A DNA stretch of 64,000 nt from Pseudomonadota bacterium (lineage in GTDB: Bacteria; Pseudomonadota; Gammaproteobacteria; Xanthomonadales; SZUA-38), in assembly GCA_039033415.1 (NCBI GenBank), contig JBCCCR010000001.1, forward strand, positions 310,001-374,000, read 5' to 3'. The translations under genes were made by a program, and so were the position numbers. The notes beneath the pieces are model-generated. The model was not told the DNA's origin and did not search any database. It was given only the letters and a program-made list of their open reading frames with translations. Positions 10,214-19,474 of this stretch are shown here, in pieces; the first letter of the stretch is position 1, and every line of letters starts with the position of its first letter.

Positions 10214-10959
10214 GATCCGGTGCTCCAGTCACGTTGCATCGTCAGGGAATATTTGAATCGTTCGCTGGGGTGGCGCACGACGGACACTTCAAAAACACGG
10301 TCTTTGCCGTGGTATCGCCGCAGGATATTCATGGCTGGCTGGCCTTCGGGCACGCCGAGGGCCTCAGCGTGGGAAGACGCCAGCAGCTCGGCGGTGAGCT
10401 CCACTTCGACGCTGCGGATTCGTTCGCCAAAAACCTGTTCGATGACGTCGTAGAGCGGACGCGGGTCCGTGCCGATGTACTTCTCCACGCTGCGGTAGCG
10501 GCGCAGGACATAGACGTCGGTCCAGCACAAAGCCAAGCCACTCCGGCTGTCGCGGCGGATGGCGCTCAGGCAGCTCCAGTGGGAGCGGGGCGGGATGCCC
10601 AGCGTTTTGGCCAGCTCTGCGTTTGCGACCAGGTTGGCGCTGCCGACATGCTCCAGCACCGTATCGGCAGGGTATTGAAGAAGTTCCGATACCGACTGCA
10701 TGCGCTGAACGTAGCCAGACCGGGCCACGTCCGAGGTGACGACGGTGCCGATGCCCTTGTGTCGCTGAATGAACCCGCCATCCTCCAGCATCCGGAGCGC
10801 CTCGCGAATGGTGTGTCGACTGACCTTATAGCGCTGCCGGAGCTCGTGTTCGCCCGGCAGCTTGCTGCCGACCGTCAATCGTCCCTTTGCGATTGCCTCG
10901 CAAATGCCGTTGGCGATCTCCCGGTAACGGGGGCCTTTGCCGGTGCGTGTTTTTGCCAT
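10210..10959 (-). CDS. GntR family regulator, HutC subfamily (UTRA domain)
   Basis: A 249-residue transcription factor. A winged helix-turn-helix covers residues 10-77, with KLPGEHELRQRYKVSRHTIREALRMLEDGGFI as its recognition core. A UTRA ligand-binding domain fills about residues 95-240, ending in FEVSVVRHPSERFKYSLTMQRD. Regulators of this type are usually repressors released by a small organic acid, sugar or amine. The gene is in front of the lyase with a 4-base overlap and divergent from the dioxygenase/CoA-transferase operon. A perfect palindrome between the two sets is the likely operator, so it probably controls both. Confidence 0.9.
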   Translation of the reverse strand: MAKTRTGKGPRYREIANGICEAIAKGRLTVGSKLPGEHELRQRYKVSRHTIREALRMLEDGGFIQRHKGIGTVVTSDVARSGYVQRMQSVSELLQYPADTVLEHVGSANLVANAELAKTLGIPPRSHWSCLSAIRRDSRSGLALCWTDVYVLRRYRSVEKYIGTDPRPLYDVIEQVFGERIRSVEVELTAELLASSHAEALGVPEGQPAMNILRRYHGKDRVFEVSVVRHPSERFKYSLTMQRDWSTGS

Positions 10960-11080
10960 GGTGATCCCTGGTGTTGAACGCGGCTGCCGGCCGCTGAGCG
11001 GCGCGATCCGCGACAGACTCCGCGGGCGACAGGTTCCGGTTTTTGTCCCCGTGTGTCAAAAGTGCTGGCCGGCAATGAGG

Positions 11081-11094
11081 AATGTCCGGACATT
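11081..11094. promoter_or_regulatory. 14-bp perfect palindrome, likely GntR operator
   Basis: AATGTCCGGACATT is a perfect palindrome with GT and AC half-sites arranged like GntR-type operators (GT...AC). It lies 40 bases before the dioxygenase start and 122 bases from the GntR start. Binding is inferred from position and symmetry. Confidence 0.6.
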
Positions 11095-11133
11095 TACTTG
11101 AACCGATTCGGCGATTGGGGGCACACTGTCGGG

Positions 11134-12057
11134 ATGAATACCCACAGCGCATTCGATCAGGGCTCGCTGGGCGTTGCTGCATCGCCTGAGTCGAAGTCTA
11201 CCCGACCCATGGTGTCACCGGTCGGCGACTGCCACTTCGGCGTTGAGGTGACGGGTGTTGACCTTCGCGACTTGACCACCGAAGACTTGGGTTGGGTCAG
11301 GCAGGTGTGGTCCGACAACCCGCTGCTGCTGGTCCGGCGGCAGCTTCTGACCGAAGACAACCTGATGGATTTCAGCCGCTTTTTTGGCGATCTCGAAGTG
11401 GTCGTCCGCAAGGATATTCATTCTCGGCACAACCCCGAGATCGCGCTGGTTTCCAACCTGTATCTGGAGGACGGCAGCAACATCGGCGGGCTGGGAACGT
11501 ATGAGCTTCGCTGGCACAGCGACCAGAGTTACCGGACCCGTCCGGCCACCGGAGCAGTGTTCTACGCTCTTGAGATTCCCCCGGAGGGTGGCAACACGCG
11601 CTGGATCGATATGGTGCAGGCCTGGGCGACGCTCGATCCCGAGATTCAGCGTGTGCTGGAAGGTCGCATGGGGCAGTTTGCCTACCAGATGTACAACACC
11701 GACATCACCGCTGAGCCTGATGCCAAAGACATCCGCGCCCGCACGCCGGACGCCGAGCATCCGCTGGTGCTCACGCACCCAAAAAACGGGCAGCGCAGCC
11801 TGTACTTTGATCCGAGTCAGACCTACGCGATCGCCGGTTTGCCGCACGACGAGTCGGACGAACTTGTGCGGCACCTGTCAGAGCACGTCGTCGATCCGAG
11901 GTTTATCCAGGAGCACCAGTGGCATATCGGCGACGTGATGCTCTGGGACAATTCTCGCCTGCTCCATTCCCGCTGCGCCTTCGACCCGTTACACCCCCGG
12001 TTGGCCAAAAGGACGACGGTCTTCCTCGAGCCAGACTGGTTCCCGGTTCCTGCATGA
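11134..12057 (+). CDS. TauD/TfdA family Fe(II)/2-oxoglutarate dioxygenase
   Basis: A 307-residue non-haem iron dioxygenase that couples substrate hydroxylation to decarboxylation of 2-oxoglutarate to succinate. The facial triad is visible as His and Asp in WHSDQSY and a distal His in LLHSRCAFD; an Arg for 2-oxoglutarate follows in LAKRTTVFLEPD. The fold signature LGTYELRWHSDQSYRTRPA is typical. An ATG 27 codons upstream exists, but it would place the palindromic operator inside the coding region, so the later ATG is taken. The stop overlaps the start of the CoA-transferase by 4 bases. Substrate is unknown: taurine, 2,4-D, carnitine precursors and dicarboxylates are all used by relatives. Confidence 0.87.
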   Translation: MNTHSAFDQGSLGVAASPESKSTRPMVSPVGDCHFGVEVTGVDLRDLTTEDLGWVRQVWSDNPLLLVRRQLLTEDNLMDFSRFFGDLEVVVRKDIHSRHNPEIALVSNLYLEDGSNIGGLGTYELRWHSDQSYRTRPATGAVFYALEIPPEGGNTRWIDMVQAWATLDPEIQRVLEGRMGQFAYQMYNTDITAEPDAKDIRARTPDAEHPLVLTHPKNGQRSLYFDPSQTYAIAGLPHDESDELVRHLSEHVVDPRFIQEHQWHIGDVMLWDNSRLLHSRCAFDPLHPRLAKRTTVFLEPDWFPVPA

Positions 12058-13259
12058 GTAACGAGAGCAGCGGCCCGCTCGCGGGCATTCGCGTGATCGA
12101 GCTCGGACAGATTCTCGCCGGCCCGTTCACCACAACCATGCTGGGCTATTTCGGCGCCGAGGTGATCAAAATAGAAGCGCCTGGTGCTGGCGATCCGATC
12201 CGAGGCTGGCGAACGGTTCGCAACGGCACATCGCTGTGGTGGCATAGCCACGCTAGAAACAAAAAGTCCGTCACCATCAACCTCAAAAGCCCGGACGGCC
12301 AGCAGATGGTTCGGGACCTGTGTCAGCACGCGGACGTGCTGGTGGAGAATTTCCGGCCTGGGCAGATGGAGCGCTGGGGCCTCGGGCCAGACCCGATCAA
12401 GGCGATCAATCCGGAACTGATCTACACCCGCATTTCGGGCTACGGACAGACCGGACCCGACGCGTCGAAGCCGGGTTTTGCATCGGTCTGCGAGGGGTTC
12501 GGCGGCTTTCGGTACGTCAACGGTGTCCCGGGCGAGCGGCCGGTGCGGCCCAATCTCAGTATCGGCGACACGCTGGCCGGCATCCACGCGGCGCTGGGCG
12601 TCTGTCTGGCGCTCATCGCCAGGCTTCGCCGCAAGTCCGATGGGGGGCAGGTGGTCGATGTGTCGATTTTTGAGAGCGTGTTCAACCTGCTGGAAGGCGT
12701 AGTTCCCGAGTATTCGGGCGCCGGCCAGATACGGGAGCCCGCCGGCACCACCATCACGGGTATCGCACCGTCCAATACCTATCGCTGCGGCGACGACAAG
12801 CTGATCGTGATCGGCGCCAACACCGATTCGATGTTCGAACGGCTGATGCGCGCTATGGGTCGAGACGATTTGGCGGAAGATCCCGGGCTCAGCAGCAATG
12901 CCGGTCGAGTAGAGCAGCAGGAGATGCTGGACGACGCAATCGAGACCTGGACCCGGACGATGACCATGACGCAGGCGTTGGCTGCACTGGAGGAAGCGTC
13001 GGTTGCCGGCGGTCCGATTTACAGCGTCGAGGACATGTTCAACGACCCTCAATATCAGGCTCGCGAGCTGCTCGAATCAGTCACCGTCGACGGCGAGCCG
13101 TTGGTGATCCCGGCGATTGTGCCGCGGCTGACCAAAACCCCAGGTAGTACGCGCTGGACTGGGCCGAAGCTGGGTCAGCACACCGACGAGGTGCTCTCGG
13201 AGCTGCTTGAGCTCAGCGACGAGGCGCGGAGCAAGCTGCGTAGCAACGGCGTGATCTAA
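12054..13259 (+). CDS. CaiB/BaiF family CoA-transferase (class III)
   Basis: A 401-residue CoA-transferase that moves CoA from an acyl-CoA donor to an organic acid through an aspartyl-CoA intermediate. Motifs are RVIELGQILAGPFTTTMLGYFGAEVIKIE at the N-terminus, LVENFRPG with the start of the second domain, and YTRISGYGQTGPDA. The C-terminus (DEVLSELL...) is complete. ATG overlaps the dioxygenase stop codon by 4 bases (ATGA). With a stand-alone CitE-like lyase across the divergent promoter it forms a set resembling succinyl-CoA-dependent activation followed by cleavage of a hydroxyacyl-CoA, as for citramalate, mesaconate or itaconate. Confidence 0.9.
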   Translation: MSNESSGPLAGIRVIELGQILAGPFTTTMLGYFGAEVIKIEAPGAGDPIRGWRTVRNGTSLWWHSHARNKKSVTINLKSPDGQQMVRDLCQHADVLVENFRPGQMERWGLGPDPIKAINPELIYTRISGYGQTGPDASKPGFASVCEGFGGFRYVNGVPGERPVRPNLSIGDTLAGIHAALGVCLALIARLRRKSDGGQVVDVSIFESVFNLLEGVVPEYSGAGQIREPAGTTITGIAPSNTYRCGDDKLIVIGANTDSMFERLMRAMGRDDLAEDPGLSSNAGRVEQQEMLDDAIETWTRTMTMTQALAALEEASVAGGPIYSVEDMFNDPQYQARELLESVTVDGEPLVIPAIVPRLTKTPGSTRWTGPKLGQHTDEVLSELLELSDEARSKLRSNGVI

Positions 13260-13308
13260 CGAATTTCGGATTACGGGAGCTGGCGGCCACCGCGCCGCGA
13301 GATCGCCG

Positions 13309-13908
13309 TCAGGCGGTTAGCTGAAGGCTGCGAATGGCAGCCTCGTCGGCCCGCTCCATCGGTCGACCGTCCACCGGGCTGAGCGGCGCCTGCCGCCGAG
13401 CGTGGAGCGGAAATACGGTCGCTTCGATCGCCACGTCTCCCGCCATAAATCGGAATAGCGGATAGCTCCGGTGGTCTTCGCGTGTCACCCGTAAGCGCCG
13501 TTCTCCCTGATCGTAAGGGACCCCTTCGCGTTCGAGAAACAGGGCGACAGCCTCGGGCGTATCCGCGAACAGGTGCAGGTTGACGGGGCTATTGCTGTTG
13601 GCCGTCCCCGCCAACACGGGGCCAACCAGTCTGGCGTGAAACTCGGAGAAAAAACGAACGCCCTCGAGCGCGGCATCCCGCAGCGTCCTGAGCAGCTGGC
13701 GATGGTCGTTCCCGCCAAACAGCGCCTGGTGGCTGCGAATGGCTTCTTCGATATCAACGTTTCTCGGCAGCGCGCCCCGGCCGCTCAGGCCCAACCGCTC
13801 CGCTGCCTTGAGTTTGGCCGCGTGAAGGTCTCTCAGGGACTGCTCGATCACGATACGAGCAGCCTCGTTGGCGATCAGCTGGCGCTGTCGATTCGCGTTT
13901 CTGGGCAC
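13309..13908 (-). CDS. conserved protein of unknown function
   Basis: A 199-residue soluble protein without signal peptide or membrane helix. Its composition and segments such as RQLIANEAARIVIEQSLRDL, KLKAAERLGLSGRGALPRN and LSPVDGRPMERA look like a conserved gammaproteobacterial protein of unknown role that I have seen as a hypothetical. The N-terminal helical half resembles no DNA-binding domain I can name. It starts 10 bases after the PBP1A stop on the same strand, so it is probably the second gene of that operon. No function is proposed. Confidence 0.7.
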   Translation of the reverse strand: MPRNANRQRQLIANEAARIVIEQSLRDLHAAKLKAAERLGLSGRGALPRNVDIEEAIRSHQALFGGNDHRQLLRTLRDAALEGVRFFSEFHARLVGPVLAGTANSNSPVNLHLFADTPEAVALFLEREGVPYDQGERRLRVTREDHRSYPLFRFMAGDVAIEATVFPLHARRQAPLSPVDGRPMERADEAAIRSLQLTA

Positions 13909-13918
13909 GGGAAGATCC

Positions 13919-16366
13919 TTAGAAGATGCCGTAGGGGTCCTGTTCGGCGCCGGATTCTCGCACGTCTTCGGGTTCGGTGTCCGGGAGCGTCCCCTGGCGA
14001 AAGTACTCGGTCAGGCAGCCGCTGCGCTGCGCGCTGCAGAGCAGGCCGGTATCCGGATTGATCTGCGCCACCGCAACGCCGGCGGGCAGCTGCTCGTCGA
14101 CTTCGGGAACGCCGTCGAGTGCCTGTCCCATATATTCAATCCAGATCGGCAGCGCGGCTTTGCCTCCGACCTCGTTGCGACCGAGGCGCAGCAGCTGATC
14201 GAACCCTACCCAGACCGTGGTCGCCAGTGCAGCGTTGTAGCCGGAAAACCAGGCGTCGCGCTGGTCGTTGGTGGTCCCCGTCTTGCCAGCCAGGTCGCCT
14301 CGGCCCAGCCTCAGCGCCGACTTTCCGGTGCCGCGTCGGATGACGTCTCGAAGCAGCGACTGAATCAGATAATGTGTGGGGGGCTCAAGCGCCTGCGCGG
14401 CCAGCCGGGGCGCCTCGCGAGCCGCCTGCTCGGTGGTCTGGTCCGCGGCCATCGAAACCGCGGGGTCAACCTCATCCGGGTTCAAGCGCTGGGGGCATTG
14501 CGCGCAGGCAAAGGCGGGCCGGGCCTCAAACACGGCGCGGCCCTGACCGTCGACGATTCGATCGATGAAGTAAGGGTCGATACGGTAGCCGCCGTTAGCA
14601 AGGCCGGCGTAGGCTCGCGCCATGGCCAGCGGCGTCACCGCGCCACTACCCAGGGCCATCGACAGATCGCGGGGAATGTCGGCGCCGTCGAAACCGAAGC
14701 GCTGGACGAACCGCCACGCGTAGTCGACCCCGATATCCCGCAAAACCCGGATCGATACCAGGTTGCGGGAGTTGACCATGCCTTCCCGCAGCCGGGTCAG
14801 GCCGAAGAACTGCTCGCTGAAGTTTTCGGGTTTCCAGCTGCGCTCCAGCTGATCGTCTTCGAACACGATTGGCGCATCGTTGACGAGCGTTGCCGGCGTG
14901 TAGTCGCGGTCGAGGGCGGCCGCGTACACAAACGGCTTGAAGCTTGAACCGGGCTGACGCTTGGCCTGCGTCGCGCGGTTGAACTTGCTGCGCTGAAAGT
15001 CGAGTCCGCCGACCAGCGCTCGCACCGAACCATCTTCCGGGGCCAGGGACACCAGGGCCCCCTGCACGTCGGGAATCTGGGTCATCTGCCACTGGCCCTC
15101 ATCGTCGAGCGCCACCCGGATAACGTCCCCGACGGCCACCACGTCCGCGACGGTTTCGGGGGCCGGTCCTCGCGAGTTGACGTCCTTGTAAGCGCGGGCC
15201 CAGGCGATAGACGCAAGCTCGACGGCAACCGTCTGACCGTCGGGCAGATAGGCCAGGAAAAACCCTTCATCCAGCGACAGCACCAGCGCCGGCTGCATGC
15301 CGCTGACAACGCCAAACCGATCGAGAACGTCGTCCCAGTCGGCGGAGGTCGCAGTTTGGCTCAGCTCGAACTGGGCCTCCGGCCCGCGATAGCCGTGCCG
15401 CTGATCGTAGTCGATCAAACCCTTGCGTACGGCACGGTTGGCGGCGTGCTGCAGACGGGAATCGATGGTGGTGTATATGGTATAGCCACCGGAGTAGATG
15501 TCGTCGCCGAGCATCGTCAAGGCTCGGCTGCGTGCCAGCTCGGCGGCATAAAGCGCGTCAACTTCGATCGTCGGATCGTGGGCGTAAGCGTAGTCTTGGG
15601 CTTGGATTGCGGCCTTGGCTTCCGCCTCGGGGACATAGCCTTGCTCCGCCATGCGCCGCAGCATGTAGTTGCGGCGCCGCGTGCTCAGGTCCAGGCTGCG
15701 CAGCGGGTTGACCCGCGAGGGCAGCTGGGCACAGGCGGCGATCATTGCGCTTTCGGCCAGCGTCAAGTCGTCAACGTGCTTGCCGTAGTAGCCCTGGGCC
15801 GCAGCGGCAACGCCGTAGGCTCGGTTGCCCAGGTAGATCTTATTCAGGTAAAGCGCGAGGATCTCGTCTTTGGTGAGCTCACGCTCGATCTTGAGCGCCA
15901 GAAACCATTCCTTGAGTTTCCGGGTAAACAGCTTTTCCCGAGACACGAGTCCAAAGTCCCGCGCCAGCTGTTGCGTGATGGTGCTGCCGCCTGGACCCTT
16001 CTCGCCACCGGTTTTTGCGATGTGCCAAATGGCGCGCGCGATACCCTGGTAGTCCACGCCGGGATGCTCATAGAAGCGGGCGTCCTCGCCGGCGATGAAG
16101 GCGTTTTTAAGGTTGTCCGGGATCTGGTCGATGGTTAGGGGTGATCGGCGCTTTTCGCCATAGACCTGCATCAGCTGGCCGTCACTGGAATAAATCCTTA
16201 ACGGAACCTGCAGCTGAACGTCGCTCAGGACATCCACGTCGGGAAGTCCGGGATTGATGATCAGGTAGCTGACGAAGAGCGTACCGGCACCCAGCAGGAC
16301 GCCCGTAAGGCCCAGAATTGACAGCCATTTAGTGATTTTCAGGGCGCGACGGATTCTGGGAGACAT
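13919..16366 (-). CDS. mrcA: penicillin-binding protein 1A (bifunctional transglycosylase/transpeptidase)
   Basis: An 815-residue peptidoglycan synthase. A short cytoplasmic tail and one membrane anchor (LSILGLTGVLLGAGTLFVSYL) lead to a GT51 glycosyltransferase domain with catalytic Glu94 in GEDARFYEHPGVDYQG. An OB-like linker follows, then a transpeptidase domain with the nucleophile Ser474 in SSFK, the SxN motif in MVNSRNL and the KTG motif in GKTGTTND. Length fits PBP1A. The gene is divergent from pilMNOPQ, the arrangement found in Pseudomonas, Xanthomonas and many other gammaproteobacteria. A TATACT-like sequence near 16414-16419 (minus strand) may be its -10 element. Confidence 0.95.
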   Translation of the reverse strand: MSPRIRRALKITKWLSILGLTGVLLGAGTLFVSYLIINPGLPDVDVLSDVQLQVPLRIYSSDGQLMQVYGEKRRSPLTIDQIPDNLKNAFIAGEDARFYEHPGVDYQGIARAIWHIAKTGGEKGPGGSTITQQLARDFGLVSREKLFTRKLKEWFLALKIERELTKDEILALYLNKIYLGNRAYGVAAAAQGYYGKHVDDLTLAESAMIAACAQLPSRVNPLRSLDLSTRRRNYMLRRMAEQGYVPEAEAKAAIQAQDYAYAHDPTIEVDALYAAELARSRALTMLGDDIYSGGYTIYTTIDSRLQHAANRAVRKGLIDYDQRHGYRGPEAQFELSQTATSADWDDVLDRFGVVSGMQPALVLSLDEGFFLAYLPDGQTVAVELASIAWARAYKDVNSRGPAPETVADVVAVGDVIRVALDDEGQWQMTQIPDVQGALVSLAPEDGSVRALVGGLDFQRSKFNRATQAKRQPGSSFKPFVYAAALDRDYTPATLVNDAPIVFEDDQLERSWKPENFSEQFFGLTRLREGMVNSRNLVSIRVLRDIGVDYAWRFVQRFGFDGADIPRDLSMALGSGAVTPLAMARAYAGLANGGYRIDPYFIDRIVDGQGRAVFEARPAFACAQCPQRLNPDEVDPAVSMAADQTTEQAAREAPRLAAQALEPPTHYLIQSLLRDVIRRGTGKSALRLGRGDLAGKTGTTNDQRDAWFSGYNAALATTVWVGFDQLLRLGRNEVGGKAALPIWIEYMGQALDGVPEVDEQLPAGVAVAQINPDTGLLCSAQRSGCLTEYFRQGTLPDTEPEDVRESGAEQDPYGIF

Positions 16367-16495
16367 GTTTGGGGTCGGAGTGTGAACTGGATCAAGGTCC
16401 CTGGGGATGGGACAGTATAAAAGAGGTTAAGCAAAGGCTCTAGCTACCTGTGCACATTACAATTTCGACCGGATAATCGAAGAAAAGATCCGGCG

Positions 16496-16527
16496 TACCC
16501 TTTAAAATAGTGCGCGTTGAAAGGGTA
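16496..16527. promoter_or_regulatory. inverted repeat between mrcA and pilM
   Basis: TACCCTTT and AAAGGGTA form a perfect 8-bp inverted repeat with a 16-bp spacer in the middle of the 284-bp divergent promoter region. It may bind a regulator of the pilus genes or of PBP1A. Nothing is known of this site. Confidence 0.3.
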
Positions 16528-16572
16528 ATCGGGGCTTTTTTCTGAGGGGGTTAACGAATTTTTTCCTTTGTG

Positions 16573-16601
16573 TTGATCCCTAGTTGACTTTCGTATTTAA
16601 T
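16573..16601 (+). promoter_or_regulatory. probable sigma-70 promoter of pilM
   Basis: TTGATC, 17 bases, then TTTAAT match four and five positions of the sigma-70 -35 and -10 consensus. The expected start is near 16608, giving a leader of about 40 bases before pilM with its GTAAGGA ribosome-binding site. Confidence 0.4.
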
Positions 16602-16626
16602 GTTAACTTGTAATTAATTGCCGTAA

Positions 16627-17708
<1,082 letters not shown>

Positions 17709-17709
<1 letters not shown>

Positions 17710-18290
17710 TGGCCCGCATTAACCTACTGCCGTGGCGCGAGGAACGTCGCCGGCAGCGGCAACAGGAATTCTACGCAGTGTTGGGTGGTGCGGCGTTGAT
17801 GGGGCTGGTCGCCTTTGTCGGGGTCAACATGCAGCTGGGCGCCATGCAGGATCACCAGGACGGCCGCAATCAGATCTTGCGCAACCAGATTGCGGTGCTG
17901 GATCGACGCATTCGAGATATCGAAGCGCTGGAGCGAGAGCGGGCGGAGCTCGTTGAGCGGAAGCTGGCGATCGAAGAGCTGCAAAAGAGCCGCACGGAGA
18001 TTGTGCGCCTGTTTGATCAGATCGTTCGCACCATTCCCGACGGCGTGAGCCTGGAAAGCGTCAAGCAGGCAGGAACTCGGGTGACCCTGGAGGGGTTGGC
18101 GGAATCCAACGCGAAAGTTTCGGCCTACATGCGCAGCCTGGAAGGCTCGCCATGGATGCGCAATGCGGACCTCAACATCACGGAGGCTGAGGGAGACGGT
18201 CGGCGGTCGCTGTACAAGTTCAAGGTCGAGGTACAGGTGGGTCCAGAGCCGCAGACCGACGACTCGCAGGACCAGGGAGTGGCGGGATGA
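17709..18290 (+). CDS. pilN: type IV pilus assembly protein PilN
   Basis: A 193-residue inner-membrane protein of the alignment subcomplex. The N-terminal cytoplasmic motif INLLPWREERRRQRQ is the PilM-binding site. One transmembrane helix follows (GGAALMGLVAFVGVNMQLG), then a coiled coil rich in Glu and Arg and a ferredoxin-like periplasmic domain. It dimerises with PilO. Its ATG overlaps the last base of the pilM stop and its end overlaps pilO by 4 bases. Confidence 0.95.
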
Positions 18291-18916
18291 ACTGGGAAGA
18301 AATTAAGAATCTCGACTTCGAAGATCCCGGTGGCTGGCCGCCGGTCGCCAAGGGTGTCGCTGCGGCTGCGGTGGTCGTCTTTATCCTGGTGGTTGCCTAC
18401 TTTTTGAAATTCAAAGACGAGTGGCAGGTCCTCAAGGACAAAGAGCAGCAGGAGATTACGCTGCGGGCCGAATTTGAGACCAAGCAGCAAAAGGCCGCCA
18501 ACCTTGAGAAGTACCGGACGCAGCTCGCCGAGCTGCGTAAGCTGTTGGAAGATCTGATCGACCAGCTGCCCAATCAAACCGAGATGGCCAAGCTGCTGCA
18601 GGAAGTCTCGCAAAAGGCGATCGGTTCTGGCATCGACGTGGACAAGTTTCAGCCCCAGTCGGAAGTACTGAAAGAGGTCTACGCCGAGAAGCCGATTACC
18701 TGGGAAATGGTCGGCGGCTATCACCAGTTCGGCGACTTCGTGTCAGAGATTTCTGACCTCCCGCGGCTGGTTGTGGTTACGCAAAACATTACGCTCCAGC
18801 CGGCGGACGATGACACCAACCGGCTCAAGCTCTCCGGGACGGTCAACACCTATCGTTACCTGACCGAAGACGAGCAGCTGCAGATGGCGCAGCCTCCGCA
18901 AGGAGCACAACGCTAA
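18287..18916 (+). CDS. pilO: type IV pilus assembly protein PilO
   Basis: A 209-residue inner-membrane partner of PilN. One transmembrane helix (AKGVAAAAVVVFILVVAYFL) is followed by a coiled coil and a ferredoxin-like periplasmic fold, with LPNQTEMAKLLQEVSQKAIGSGI and the YHQFGDFVSEISDLPRLVVV segment that typify PilO. It overlaps pilN by 4 bases (ATGA) and pilP by one base. Confidence 0.95.
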   Translation: MNWEEIKNLDFEDPGGWPPVAKGVAAAAVVVFILVVAYFLKFKDEWQVLKDKEQQEITLRAEFETKQQKAANLEKYRTQLAELRKLLEDLIDQLPNQTEMAKLLQEVSQKAIGSGIDVDKFQPQSEVLKEVYAEKPITWEMVGGYHQFGDFVSEISDLPRLVVVTQNITLQPADDDTNRLKLSGTVNTYRYLTEDEQLQMAQPPQGAQR

Positions 18917-19449
18917 TGAAATCGGCGACTTACACGATCCTAGCGGCGCTGCTGCTGGCCGGTTGCACCGGCGGAACCGGAGATCTCGAGCGGTACATCG
19001 ATCAGATCAACAGTCGGGCAGGCGAGGAAATCGAACCACTGCCGGCGCCGGTTGATCCGCCGAAACTCATTTATCAAGCCCACGACCTGCGCGATCCGTT
19101 CACCGGCGGTCCGCTGCTGGTTGATGAGCCCGCGCCGGAGGCTGAGGCTGAGATAGCGGGTGCCGCCACCGGTCCTCGACCCGATCCAAACCGGCCGAAG
19201 GAAGACCTGGAGCGGTTCGAGCTGGATAGCCTGGAAATGGTCGGCACCTTTTTCATCGACAGCGTGCTCTATGCGTTGGTGGAAGACCCCGATGGTTTGC
19301 TGTATCGGGTTAGGGAAGACAATTACATGGGGCGCAATCACGGTCGGGTGATTGCGGTTTACGAGGATAGTGTGGAGCTCGTGGAGCTGCTGCCCGATGG
19401 CGAGGGGTGGCAGGAAAACCGCGCAGAAGTAGCTCTCGATGAAGAATAA
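18916..19449 (+). CDS. pilP: type IV pilus lipoprotein PilP
   Basis: A 177-residue inner-membrane lipoprotein that links PilNO to the secretin. The lipobox is in LAALLLAGC. An unstructured proline-rich segment follows, with YQAHDLRDPFTGGPLL, the PilP motif that contacts PilNO. A beta-rich C-terminal domain contains FELDSLEMVGTFFIDSVLYALVEDPDG...VREDNYMGRNHGRVIAV. It overlaps pilO by one base and runs into pilQ. Confidence 0.95.
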   Translation: MKSATYTILAALLLAGCTGGTGDLERYIDQINSRAGEEIEPLPAPVDPPKLIYQAHDLRDPFTGGPLLVDEPAPEAEAEIAGAATGPRPDPNRPKEDLERFELDSLEMVGTFFIDSVLYALVEDPDGLLYRVREDNYMGRNHGRVIAVYEDSVELVELLPDGEGWQENRAEVALDEE

Positions 19450-19474
19450 GCGGATCCGGTTTGGGGGATCAAAA

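Noticed and set aside
11823-13052. 409-codon open frame antisense to the CoA-transferase
   Set aside because: The CoA-transferase is fully recognisable on the other strand.
13868-14947. 359-codon open frame antisense to PBP1A
   Set aside because: PBP1A catalytic motifs are all present on the minus strand.
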